DNA of 40,569 nucleotides from an uncultured Bacteroidales bacterium. GTDB taxonomy: Bacteria > Bacteroidota > Bacteroidia > Bacteroidales > UBA932. The DNA is taken from positions 1-40,569 of the forward strand of contig CAKUVA010000018.1 of assembly GCA_934693135.1 (NCBI GenBank). Direction: 5' to 3'. The stretch's first letter is position 1. Every line of letters begins with the position of its first letter. This document shows, one piece after another, positions 9,850 through 17,516 of the stretch. The position numbers were made by a program, and so were the translations under genes. Below the pieces are notes generated by a model, which made no database searches, was not told the DNA's origin, and saw only the letters and a list, made by a program, of their open reading frames with translations.

Positions 9850-9928
9850 ATGACCTGCCTTCCCCAATGGAAGTGAGTTCTCTTTCTATTTCTTCATATA
9901 TCGGATCCGTATTTCTGCAGCAGGTCAT
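9850..9928 (-). promoter_or_regulatory. Inverted repeat and hairpins in the pnp leader
   Basis: A perfect 9-bp inverted repeat (ATGACCTGC at 9850-9858 and GCAGGTCAT at 9920-9928) encloses 61 nt of the region just upstream of the pnp start at 9839. Nested within are a 5-bp hairpin (CTTCC/GGAAG on the minus strand) and an 8-bp palindrome CGGATCCG. The RNA could fold into a branched stem ending about 10 nt before the start codon. A regulatory role is inferred, not shown. Confidence 0.45.
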
Positions 9929-9968
9929 GTTATTATGCAGAAACGGAATGCTATATTCTAAAAACTGA

Positions 9969-10001
9969 AAAAGACCGGTTCCCATAAGGAACCGGTCTTT
10001 T
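9969..10001 (-). terminator. Intrinsic terminator after rpsO
   Basis: A 14-bp perfect stem (AAAAGACCGGTTCC with GGAACCGGTCTTTT) around the 5-nt loop CATAA. On the minus strand it is followed by a run of T. It lies 14 bp after the rpsO stop and would end or attenuate transcription before pnp. Confidence 0.92.
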
Positions 10002-10015
10002 CGTTTCCTATCGTA

Positions 10016-10291
10016 TTATCGACGGAGACCAAGCTCCTTAACGATGTTTCTGTATCTCTCGATGTCAACCTTCTGGAGGTAATCCAGTAGCTGGCGTCTT
10101 TTACCTACGAGACGGAGAAGTGAACGACGAGTTACAACGTCTTTCTTGTTCTTCTTCACATGCTCTGTGAGGTGATTGATACGGTAGGAAAATAGAGCAA
10201 CTTGACTCTCAGGAGAGCCGGTGTCTGTATTAGACTTCCCGTACTTCGCGAAAATCTCCTGCTTCTTTTCAGCCTCTAAATACTCAGCCAT
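10016..10291 (-). CDS. rpsO: 30S ribosomal protein S15
   Basis: A 91-residue S15, close to the usual 89. Recognisable stretches include [21 protein letters not shown], of which the core is [14 protein letters not shown], and [15 protein letters not shown] near the end. S15 binds 16S rRNA early in small-subunit assembly. An upstream in-frame ATG at 10363 is rejected as start because it lies inside the promoter (-7 element at 10361-10368); the start at 10291 ([10 protein letters not shown]) gives the normal length. It is followed by a strong terminator and then pnp. Confidence 0.97.
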   Translation of the reverse strand: MAEYLEAEKKQEIFAKYGKSNTDTGSPESQVALFSYRINHLTEHVKKNKKDVVTRRSLLRLVGKRRQLLDYLQKVDIERYRNIVKELGLRR

Positions 10292-10360
10292 TTCGCAAAA
10301 AATTTTTGTTGATATGTTATAAACGCTAATGCTTAGTGCTGTTAAGCACAAAAGCGGATG

Positions 10361-10391
10361 CAAAGGTAAGGAAAATTTCTTATATTACAAT
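10361..10391 (-). promoter_or_regulatory. rpsO promoter (Bacteroidota type)
   Basis: On the minus strand, ATTG (-33, at 10388-10391) is followed after 19 nt by TACCTTTG (-7, at 10361-10368). This fits the TTG-N19-TAnnTTTG form. It gives a leader of about 60 nt before the start at 10291. Confidence 0.8.
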
Positions 10392-10454
10392 GTGTATGAA
10401 AGATTTCTCTTATATTTTCTCATATAAGTTCATGCTAAACCTCATGTACATTGT

Positions 10455-11966
10455 CTACAACTTCGTAATGTCTATAAACTGTCCCCGTTCACGCTGCTCT
10501 TTAATTTGTGCGTTGAAAGCTCTGCGCTTGGAAGCATTGACTTTTCTTCTGGCAAGAATGTTCGGGACTGCTACTCCAAGAGCAATGGCTCCGATGATGA
10601 GAGACGCATTCAATCCGTTTACACCTGCGCTTACAAAATTTATCATTTGTTCGTCTGATGTGCTTGGTATAGACAGGAGTGAATAAAGGCAGCGATACAT
10701 CAGTACTCCAGGAACCATTGGTATTACGCTTGATATTGCGATGACTTGATGTGGTGTGTGAAATATGTGTGCCCCTTTTATACAAAGGACAGAAATTAGC
10801 GTTGAGCCGGCAAGTGAACCTATAATTCCTCCCTGTCCAAGGCTGAACGAACAATACATGTCGGGATGGAGACTTACCAGATTACGGGTGCAGACGGCTA
10901 TGATACCACCGGCAGCTACTACAGGAAGGAGTCTCTTAGGAATGTTGAATATCATTGAGAATCCCATTGCAGATATGGCTGCAGCTGCTGCATACATCCA
11001 ATATGGGTGCTCAGGTACCATAGGAATGGACATGATGTCTGGAGCAAAGTGGAATGTCCATCCGCAGACTTTGAGAGCGAATGCTATGCCGAAAGCCATA
11101 CCAATCATCATCATTACTGTATTGATGGCTCTTTCTAAACCTACTCTGAAGTTTGTGTCCAGCATATCATCCACGAAGTTTATAAGAGGTACTCCAGGAA
11201 CGATGAATAGGGCGCACGCGAGTAGTGGGTGCAGTGGCGTATCTGTCCATGCTGGCAGATATGTTGTGAGCCAAGCTATCATTGTGGAAACGAAAGCAGC
11301 TATGGCTATGGAAAAATACTTGTTCACGCCAAGTTTGTTGAAATAGGCTCGTGTGTTGAATCCTATGAATGCAGCCACTGAAGCATATAGGAAAGCAATC
11401 CAATCGCATCCGAATTGTATGCAGAATCCTCCACAGGCTAAAGCTGCACCAGTTGAGGTTACTAACTGGTTGTAGTTGCGAGGTCTTGAGGCGATTTTCT
11501 CAAGTTCTTTTTCATATTGTTCTGCAGTGAAATGCTTTCGCACTGCTTTATATGTCAGATGGCTGATGGATTCAATGGTCGTGAAATTAATTCCATCTTT
11601 CACGCGTTTTTGAAACTTTGTGAAAGAATGGGCTTCATCACTATAATTCACCATTAGGATGTTATGATCGATGAAGATGTGCAGATTTTCTTCATTGAAT
11701 CCCAAAAACAATGCTGCCCGAACCATATTCCTACGGATCCTATTTGTGTCTGCTGAGCTTTCCAAAAGCAGTTGTCCTGTTCTCAAGAGTAGGTCAAGTC
11801 TTTTCCGTAGAGAAAGAAGCAAGTTGTTTTCTGTATTTTTTTTGAGATTAGCATGCTGCTCTCTGACTCTATTCATCTCTTCTATGTCGGCCTGTGTAAG
11901 TCTTAGGCCCTCTGAGGCATTTGCCATCATCTCTGGCGATGCCTGCAGTCCTTTTCTATTGTCCAT
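10455..11966 (-). CDS. Threonine/serine exporter family (ThrE-like) membrane protein
   Basis: A 503-residue protein matching the ThrE plan: a cytoplasmic N-terminal part (residues 50-170) with TGQLLLESSADTNRIRRNM, then a block of about ten membrane helices in two halves. The first half includes VPGVPLINFVDDMLDTN; the second half repeats this with VIPMVPGVLMYRCLYSL. ThrE proteins export threonine and serine using the proton gradient. Some bacteria split it into two genes (YjjP/YjjB); here the halves are fused. The first 50 residues are charged and specific to this protein. It has its own full promoter and is a single-gene unit on the minus strand. Confidence 0.88.
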   Translation of the reverse strand: MDNRKGLQASPEMMANASEGLRLTQADIEEMNRVREQHANLKKNTENNLLLSLRKRLDLLLRTGQLLLESSADTNRIRRNMVRAALFLGFNEENLHIFIDHNILMVNYSDEAHSFTKFQKRVKDGINFTTIESISHLTYKAVRKHFTAEQYEKELEKIASRPRNYNQLVTSTGAALACGGFCIQFGCDWIAFLYASVAAFIGFNTRAYFNKLGVNKYFSIAIAAFVSTMIAWLTTYLPAWTDTPLHPLLACALFIVPGVPLINFVDDMLDTNFRVGLERAINTVMMMIGMAFGIAFALKVCGWTFHFAPDIMSIPMVPEHPYWMYAAAAAISAMGFSMIFNIPKRLLPVVAAGGIIAVCTRNLVSLHPDMYCSFSLGQGGIIGSLAGSTLISVLCIKGAHIFHTPHQVIAISSVIPMVPGVLMYRCLYSLLSIPSTSDEQMINFVSAGVNGLNASLIIGAIALGVAVPNILARRKVNASKRRAFNAQIKEQRERGQFIDITKL

Positions 11967-12000
11967 CAGTAATTAATCGTATATTTTTGTTTCTGTTTTG

Positions 12001-12032
12001 CAAATTTACATGGTCTTTATTTTTCGACAAAA
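12001..12032 (-). promoter_or_regulatory. Promoter of the ThrE-like gene
   Basis: On the minus strand, TTTTG (12028-12032) is followed after 19 nt by TAAATTTG (12001-12008). Both Bacteroidota promoter elements are present at correct spacing, about 35 bp before the start codon at 11966. Confidence 0.8.
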
Positions 12033-12079
12033 CAATAAAACGGATAAGTTTTAAAACAGGTTCTTAGAATCTGTTAAAG

Positions 12080-12991
12080 TTATATTAGTCGCCATGCGCT
12101 TATCTCGCGGCTGAGAATTTCATCTATAGGTTGTAGATTGTTTGTTGATGCTTCGCTTACATTTATCCGTGTGCGATATTTTTCGGCATCAATGGAACCT
12201 ATATCGAGAAGGTGCTTTATATTGCAGATGCACAATGCTTCCAGAAGTTTATGAAAACGAGGTCCATGATTTGGTTCTTTTAGGTGGCAAAGCTCGTGCA
12301 GAATAACATAGTCGCAGAGTGGTTCGGGAAGTCGCATTAGGTTAAGATTTAGGTTTATGTTGCCTGCACGTGAGCAACTGCCCCAGTTTGACAAGTTGTG
12401 TTTTATGGTCAGATTGCGAAACTTGAAACCATATTGTTTGGCGAACAATTCCGTTTTTTGTAGTAATAGTATCTTAGCTTCTTCACGCAGTATTTCTACG
12501 AGAATTTTTTTTAGAATTTGCTGTGGAGCCGTTTCTGGAAACAGAACTTGCTTTATTGTGAAGTGTTTTTCCGTACTCAACCATAAACGGCCAGTGTTTT
12601 CCGGATTTTCTACTGCTATTGTTTTTATATTTACAGCCACCCTTGGTTTAGAAGAATCTGGATTGGTGGTTTGTTTGAATATTATTTCAGAAAGTAAGGT
12701 TTTTATACAAGTGCCGTCTGAAATATTTCTTATGGCTTTCCCTACATTCTCAGCTTCTTCGATATGAAGATCTTGTCGTTTCAATGCTTCTCGTATCCAA
12801 TCCCTTCTTTTTCCCAGATATCCGATGCCGTCTTGATACTGCATATTCCAAGGTATTGTCACAGAAATCCTCCCACCTTCGCGTCCTTCACTCCCACGTA
12901 CACGTATGCTGATGGCTCTGCTCTTGACATTTTTCCTCAATATTACAATCCCGAACTCAGGGTCGATGAAAGTCTTCTCTATTCGTTGCAT
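12080..12991 (-). CDS. YgjP-like (DUF45) zinc metallopeptidase
   Basis: A 303-residue protein with the signature ILHELCHLKEPNHGPRFHKL: the HExxH-type zinc motif is HELCH, with a third His in NHGPRFH. The nearby segment NLSNWGSCSRAGNINLNL is also typical of YgjP/DUF45 proteins. Members are cytoplasmic peptidases of uncertain substrate. At 303 residues it is longer than the usual ~230-250; the extra length lies in the middle (about residues 95-170). The start is 7 nt after the truB stop, so it is the last gene of the gltX-rpiB-truB run. The C-terminal ~40 residues after the zinc site are not recognised. Confidence 0.85.
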   Translation of the reverse strand: MQRIEKTFIDPEFGIVILRKNVKSRAISIRVRGSEGREGGRISVTIPWNMQYQDGIGYLGKRRDWIREALKRQDLHIEEAENVGKAIRNISDGTCIKTLLSEIIFKQTTNPDSSKPRVAVNIKTIAVENPENTGRLWLSTEKHFTIKQVLFPETAPQQILKKILVEILREEAKILLLQKTELFAKQYGFKFRNLTIKHNLSNWGSCSRAGNINLNLNLMRLPEPLCDYVILHELCHLKEPNHGPRFHKLLEALCICNIKHLLDIGSIDAEKYRTRINVSEASTNNLQPIDEILSREISAWRLI

Positions 12992-12998
12992 TATCTGA

Positions 12999-13925
12999 TT
13001 ATTCTTCTGTGCTGAGAATAGTGACAGCTTGTCCTATTGTCAATGAGTCTTGAACTCGGAATCCTCCAGTGCGAGTTCTCCTTAATCCATCTAAGTGTGC
13101 TCCTGATTCGAGGGCTTCTCCAATATCACGAGCTAAGGCTCTTATATAGGTCCCTTTGGAACATGCAACTCTTATGTCTGCATGTGGCAGATGCAAATCC
13201 ATATTATCTGTTACATTGATACGACTATTCCTTCGGTTTATACTTCCGTCAGTATTTTTTTCAGAAGATAAACTTCCATCTGGAATAAATCCTTCTTCCA
13301 TTTCCATGCTATCCTTTGGAATTCCATCCGAGCAGAACCTTAGGAGCTCAATTTTCGTGATGTTTATCCACTGCTTACTCAATGTGTTTGTAGCTGAATG
13401 GTCGAAATTAGATTCTCCATTCTTCATCCTCTTCCATTCTTTCCTCGCCAGTTCATATGCCCGCACGCCATCTACTGATTTCGCGGAAAAAAGTGGAGCT
13501 ACTTGCTCTTGCTCACCGATGAAATCCTTTAGGATTCGTGTTAATGTTTCTTCGTTTACCATATTAACAGGATATCTCCTGTCAATGTCTTTTTCCAAAT
13601 CGTATGATGGCGTCGTTGCTCCAAATGTTATACCTGCAATGTATTCTTTTTCATGTTTTTGCAGCTCTTCGGCCATCTTTGTCGCCTTACCGATACAAAC
13701 GAGCAGAACCCCTGTCGCCAAAGGATCGAGAGTCCCGGCGTGGCCTACTTTGAGGTTCTTCTTGTGGAAATGTTTGCATGCATTCCATTTTATCTTACGG
13801 ATTACATCTGCTGATGTCCATCTGTAGGGCTTGTCTACAGGAAGAATAATCCCCTCCGGATAATCATCAATATCTCCAGAGAGGATTAGTCCTTGTATAT
13901 TTTTTCTATCGAGAATCAATGCCAT
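12999..13925 (-). CDS. truB: tRNA pseudouridine-55 synthase, with large insertion
   Basis: A 308-residue TruB that isomerises U55 in the T-loop of tRNA. The catalytic Asp is in GHAGTLDPLATGVLL. Other conserved segments are PVDKPYRWTSADV, QVAPLFSAKSVDGVRAYELA and CSKGTYIRALARDIGEAL. Residues about 198-250 (bases 13176-13334) form a polar, Ser/Asp/Asn-rich insertion between two core strands, and a smaller insertion follows RAYELARKEW; without these the protein is about 240 residues, the usual size. The start codon overlaps the rpiB stop by one base (TAATG), so translation is likely coupled. Confidence 0.95.
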   Translation of the reverse strand: MALILDRKNIQGLILSGDIDDYPEGIILPVDKPYRWTSADVIRKIKWNACKHFHKKNLKVGHAGTLDPLATGVLLVCIGKATKMAEELQKHEKEYIAGITFGATTPSYDLEKDIDRRYPVNMVNEETLTRILKDFIGEQEQVAPLFSAKSVDGVRAYELARKEWKRMKNGESNFDHSATNTLSKQWINITKIELLRFCSDGIPKDSMEMEEGFIPDGSLSSEKNTDGSINRRNSRINVTDNMDLHLPHADIRVACSKGTYIRALARDIGEALESGAHLDGLRRTRTGGFRVQDSLTIGQAVTILSTEE

Positions 13926-14356
13926 TATTTACATGGTATTTTCTCGATTCGACGCTCATGTCTTCCTCCTTCAAATTTGGTGTTTAGCCAAACTTTGGTG
14001 ATTTCCTGAACCATCCTATAGGATATGAATCGTGCTGGCATCACGAGGACATTTGCATTGTTGTGAGCCTTGATGAGTTTGGCAATTTCCGTTCCCCATG
14101 CAAGGCCTGCGCGTATTCCTTGATGCTTGTTCAGTGTTATTGCCATGCCGTTTCCTGTACCGCACATGGCAATTCCACAATCGACTTCACCTTTTTCCAC
14201 TGCGTTAGCTAATGGGTGTGCGACATCAGGATAGTCCATGCTTTCAGGCGAATCTGTTCCGAAATCTACTATTTCATATCCCTTCTTTTTAAGATATGGG
14301 ATAAGTTTGCTTTTGTATTCAAAGCCAGCGTGATCGCTGCAAATACCTATTTTCAT
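13925..14356 (-). CDS. rpiB: Ribose-5-phosphate isomerase B
   Basis: A 143-residue RpiB/LacAB-family isomerase, normal length. Start KIGICSDHAGFEYK and the loop CGIAMCGTGNGMAITLNK match RpiB; the catalytic Cys is in the CGTGNG region. It converts ribose-5-phosphate and ribulose-5-phosphate in the pentose phosphate pathway. It lies 14 nt downstream of gltX and overlaps truB by one base, so it belongs to the gltX-rpiB-truB-ygjP unit. Confidence 0.95.
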   Translation of the reverse strand: MKIGICSDHAGFEYKSKLIPYLKKKGYEIVDFGTDSPESMDYPDVAHPLANAVEKGEVDCGIAMCGTGNGMAITLNKHQGIRAGLAWGTEIAKLIKAHNNANVLVMPARFISYRMVQEITKVWLNTKFEGGRHERRIEKIPCK

Positions 14357-14370
14357 GTTTTAAAAGGTAA

Positions 14371-16125
14371 TTATTCTTTTCCGAGCCTTTCTCCTGCATA
14401 ATTCATTCGTGCAGCAAACTCCTCCTTGCCGATGAATGAAAGAATATCGGCAATGCCGAGACCGCTTGCAGCTCCGGTGATGGCAAGGCGGATGCAGTTC
14501 ATTACCTTGCCCATTGGCCAACCTTGCTCACGGATATAATCTTCCAAATATGGCTCAATGTTTTCCTTTGTATATGCTCCGTTATAGTTGCAGATATGTT
14601 CCGCAACTTGATATGCAGGAAGATAGCCTTCAGGTTTCCAAAATTTGTCAACATCCTTTGCAAGGAATGGTACAGTGAGACTATCGTCATATACCTTTGC
14701 CCGTGGATCAGCCGCACGCCTTGGATCGACAGGTTTAGCTGCCTCTGCAGCAGCCCCTGCTTTGACTCCGAACTTTTCATATTCCATAGGAGATATAAAC
14801 AGACATGATGCATTTAGCCAAATATCCTTTACGAATGAGGCTCTTTCTTTCACGAATGCCACTACGTCATGGATATATTCCTTTGTTACGATATGATTAT
14901 TGAAGTCTACGCCTTTGCCTGCAAACTTTGCACCTGCTGTCAATGCGCACTTAGGACATTCGACTACATTGATTCCATGTTCCTCGAGTATAGGAATGAA
15001 CAATTCGGTCAATTCATCGTCTGACTTCATTCTAAGATATTCTTTGTTGTACCACTTCGCCTTTTCAGGATTGAAGCGTGCGCCGGATTTGATTACACGG
15101 TCCAAAGAAAATGCTTTTATGAGCTCGTCTATACTAAAAATCTCTTGGTCATTACCGGGATTCCAACCAAGCATTGCGAGCATGTTTACGAATGCCTCCG
15201 GGAAATATCCGTCCTCACGATAACCATGTGAGACTTCTCCTTCAGCATTGACCCATCTGAGAGGAAATACAGGAAATCCTAAACGATCCCCATCTCGTTT
15301 GCTGAGTTTGCCCTTTCCGTCCGGTTTCAAAAGAAGCGACAAGTGTGCGAAACGTGGCATCGTGTCTTCCCACCCGAATGCCTTGTAAAGCATATAGTGT
15401 AGAGGAAGCGATGGTAACCACTCCTCACCGCGGATGACTTCTGTTATTTCCATCAGATGATCGTCCACAATATTGGCGAGATGGTATGTCGGTAGTTCGT
15501 CTGCACGTTTCCAAAGTACTTTGTCGTCCAAAGTGTCGGTGTTTACCTCGATGTGTCCACGTATGAGGTCATCCATCTTTACGATTGTATCTTTCGGCAT
15601 CTTGAAGCGAATGGTCCAGCAATCTGTAGTTTCCAACAGCTTTTTGACCTCGTCCTCTGGGAGTGTAAGAGAGTTACGCAGTTCCATGCGAGTCTCTTGG
15701 TTGTAGATGAAGGTATTGCCTGCAGCCTCTGCTTCAGCACGTTTTGCCTCAAGTTCTTCGGCTGTATCGAAAGCATAATATGCATAGCCGTTTTCGATAA
15801 GCTGGTCAGCATATTTGCGATATATGCCTTTTCTCTGTGACTGGCGGTAAGGAGCATGAGGATGTTTCTCTGAGGGGTTTTCCACTACATTGCCGTTTTC
15901 ATCCACTCCCTCATCAGCATGGATGCCACACCAGTTGAGAGCTTCTATGATATATTTCTCGGCTCCAGGCACAAACCTATGGGAATCTGTGTCTTCTATC
16001 CTTATTATGAAATCTCCTCCGTTCTGTTTCGCGAACAGGTAATTGTATAGCGCAGTTCTTACTCCGCCCATGTGGAGTGGACCTGTCGGTGACGGTGCGA
16101 ATCTGACTCGTGTCTTTCTTTCCAT
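14371..16125 (-). CDS. gltX: Glutamyl-tRNA synthetase, with insertions
   Basis: A 584-residue class I synthetase that charges tRNA with glutamate. The HIGH-type motif is in FAPSPTGPLHMGGVRTALYN, seen here as PLHMGG; the KMSKS-type motif is KLSKRDGD. Bacterial GltX is usually 470-510 residues. The extra length lies mainly in the anticodon-binding half: an Ala/Pro/Arg-rich stretch at about residues 452-485 (near bases 14670-14772) and a shorter one with a CPKC motif at about 405-430. The start at 16125 is chosen over an upstream ATG (16245) because the motif begins at once and AAAGGA precedes it. A -7-like element at 16223-16230 suggests separation from ftsZ. Confidence 0.96.
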   Translation of the reverse strand: MERKTRVRFAPSPTGPLHMGGVRTALYNYLFAKQNGGDFIIRIEDTDSHRFVPGAEKYIIEALNWCGIHADEGVDENGNVVENPSEKHPHAPYRQSQRKGIYRKYADQLIENGYAYYAFDTAEELEAKRAEAEAAGNTFIYNQETRMELRNSLTLPEDEVKKLLETTDCWTIRFKMPKDTIVKMDDLIRGHIEVNTDTLDDKVLWKRADELPTYHLANIVDDHLMEITEVIRGEEWLPSLPLHYMLYKAFGWEDTMPRFAHLSLLLKPDGKGKLSKRDGDRLGFPVFPLRWVNAEGEVSHGYREDGYFPEAFVNMLAMLGWNPGNDQEIFSIDELIKAFSLDRVIKSGARFNPEKAKWYNKEYLRMKSDDELTELFIPILEEHGINVVECPKCALTAGAKFAGKGVDFNNHIVTKEYIHDVVAFVKERASFVKDIWLNASCLFISPMEYEKFGVKAGAAAEAAKPVDPRRAADPRAKVYDDSLTVPFLAKDVDKFWKPEGYLPAYQVAEHICNYNGAYTKENIEPYLEDYIREQGWPMGKVMNCIRLAITGAASGLGIADILSFIGKEEFAARMNYAGERLGKE

Positions 16126-16222
16126 TGTCCTTTTTCTTTGTCGTTGCCGTATTTGGAGTTGTTTGAATTTCGGTTGAATGTAATTAAAACAACTTCTTCT
16201 GCTGATCGGCAGATATATCTTA

Positions 16223-16230
16223 CAAAAGTA
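16223..16230 (-). promoter_or_regulatory. Putative -7 element for gltX operon
   Basis: Reads TACTTTTG on the minus strand, matching TAnnTTTG. A TTTG is seen upstream, but at 12 nt rather than 19, so the -33 element is unclear. It is well placed between the ftsZ stop and the gltX start at 16125. Confidence 0.4.
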
Positions 16231-16249
16231 GGGAAAAATTTCCAAATAA

Positions 16250-17515
16250 CTATATTGATTCCGGAGCTTGGTGTCTTACCGTACGGCGTATCGCTGCTGT
16301 GTTCACAAGCTCGCTCTTGTCTGTGCGGTTATCTACGAGTAAGACAGGCTTGGTGTCGAAGTGGAAATGAGGCATATTTTCAGTCGTATTGTAGCTTATC
16401 TTGTTGATGAATGCCTCTTCCAATAGTGGAATCTCTCCTGTAGGATTCTTAAATTCGTCCGTGTATGTGAAGTCTTTGTTTATTATTATGATTTTTCCGT
16501 AGTCTGTTCCCGTTAGATCAGAAATGTTCGTGTGGAATCCTGTTGCGATTACTGTAATATGTATGGTGTCTCCGGCATTCGGGTCATCATCCCATATTAA
16601 ACCTCTCTTGGATTTATCCACTATTCCTGTGTATTCAGTTATCAGATCGCTGATTCGTCCGAATTCCTCCATGGTTAATCCCTGTTTGTTGTTACCTGCA
16701 GTAACATTGACAAGAAGATTCTTGGCGGTTTTCAGATCAAAATCATTTAGAAGCGGAGATTCAAGAGCTTCCTTTACAGCTTGTTCCAGACGATCTTTAC
16801 CGCTTCCACTTCCACATCCCATCAGTGCCATGCCACTGTTTTTCATCATTGTTATGACATCTTGGAAGTCGACATTGATATACCCAGGCTTTTTAATGAT
16901 TTCTATGATTCCTCTTACAGCTGTAGCGAGTACTTCATCGGCTTTTGGCCAAGCATCTTGCAGTAGTTCTTTCCCGAAGAATGAATAGAGTTTCTGATTG
17001 TTTATAATCAGAAGGCTGTCCACATTGCGCTCAAGTTCGTGTATTCCATCGCTTGCTTTGGACAATGCTTGCCTGCCTTCGTTTTGGAATGGAAGTGTGA
17101 CTACAGCCACGGTGAGTATGCCTCTGTCTTTGGCCATTTTGGCTATGACAGGTGATGCTCCTGTACCTGTTCCTCCTCCTAATCCGGCAGTGATGAACAA
17201 CATTTTGGTTCCCGAATCAAGTACCTTTTCGGCAATCACATCTTGAGATTCAAGAGCTGCTTTTCTTGCTTTTGATGGTACCGTGCCTGCGCCAAGTCCA
17301 TCTCCGAGTGGAACTTTCACTGGGACATTGCTCTTCTGGAGAGCCTGAGAATCAGTATTGCAGACAATGAAACTGCAACCCTGAATCTTCTGGTTGTACA
17401 TGTATGTAACGGCATTGCATCCGCCACCGCCGACTCCTATAACTTTTATCATGGAGTTCTCTGGTACCCAATCGGATGGGGTAACAATGTTTGTGCTATC
17501 AAAAAAGTCTGTCAT
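16250..17515 (-). CDS. ftsZ: Cell division protein FtsZ
   Basis: A 421-residue tubulin homologue that forms the division ring by GTP-dependent polymerisation. The GTP-binding loop GGGTGTGAS is present, with IKVIGVGGGGCNAV at the N-terminus and the T7-loop region NVDFQDVITMMKNSG. After the globular core (to about residue 335) the tail is short and ends IRRTVRHQAPESI; the classic C-terminal peptide that binds FtsA/ZipA (a DxPxFLR-type motif) is not recognisable. It begins 1 nt after the ftsA stop and is the last gene of the dcw run. A possible -7 element for gltX follows the gene. Confidence 0.97.
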   Translation of the reverse strand: MTDFFDSTNIVTPSDWVPENSMIKVIGVGGGGCNAVTYMYNQKIQGCSFIVCNTDSQALQKSNVPVKVPLGDGLGAGTVPSKARKAALESQDVIAEKVLDSGTKMLFITAGLGGGTGTGASPVIAKMAKDRGILTVAVVTLPFQNEGRQALSKASDGIHELERNVDSLLIINNQKLYSFFGKELLQDAWPKADEVLATAVRGIIEIIKKPGYINVDFQDVITMMKNSGMALMGCGSGSGKDRLEQAVKEALESPLLNDFDLKTAKNLLVNVTAGNNKQGLTMEEFGRISDLITEYTGIVDKSKRGLIWDDDPNAGDTIHITVIATGFHTNISDLTGTDYGKIIIINKDFTYTDEFKNPTGEIPLLEEAFINKISYNTTENMPHFHFDTKPVLLVDNRTDKSELVNTAAIRRTVRHQAPESI

Positions 17516-17516
17516 A

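Noticed and set aside
10292..10363. N-terminal extension of rpsO from an upstream ATG
   Set aside because: It overlaps the rpsO promoter and would give an S15 far longer than the family.
10765..11346. A 193-residue open frame on the plus strand opposite the ThrE-like gene
   Set aside because: It mirrors the membrane-protein codons on the other strand and shows no family pattern.
12020..12079. Weak inverted repeat (AACAG/CTGTT) after the YgjP-like gene, possible terminator
   Set aside because: Only 5 bp with an 11-nt loop in AT-rich DNA; too weak to call.
13156..13827. A 223-residue open frame on the plus strand opposite truB
   Set aside because: It is antisense to a clear truB, has no recognisable motif and looks like a shadow of the real gene.
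16126..16245. N-terminal extension of gltX to 16245
   Set aside because: The upstream part has no synthetase sequence and contains the putative -7 element; the start at 16125 has a ribosome-binding-like AAAGGA.
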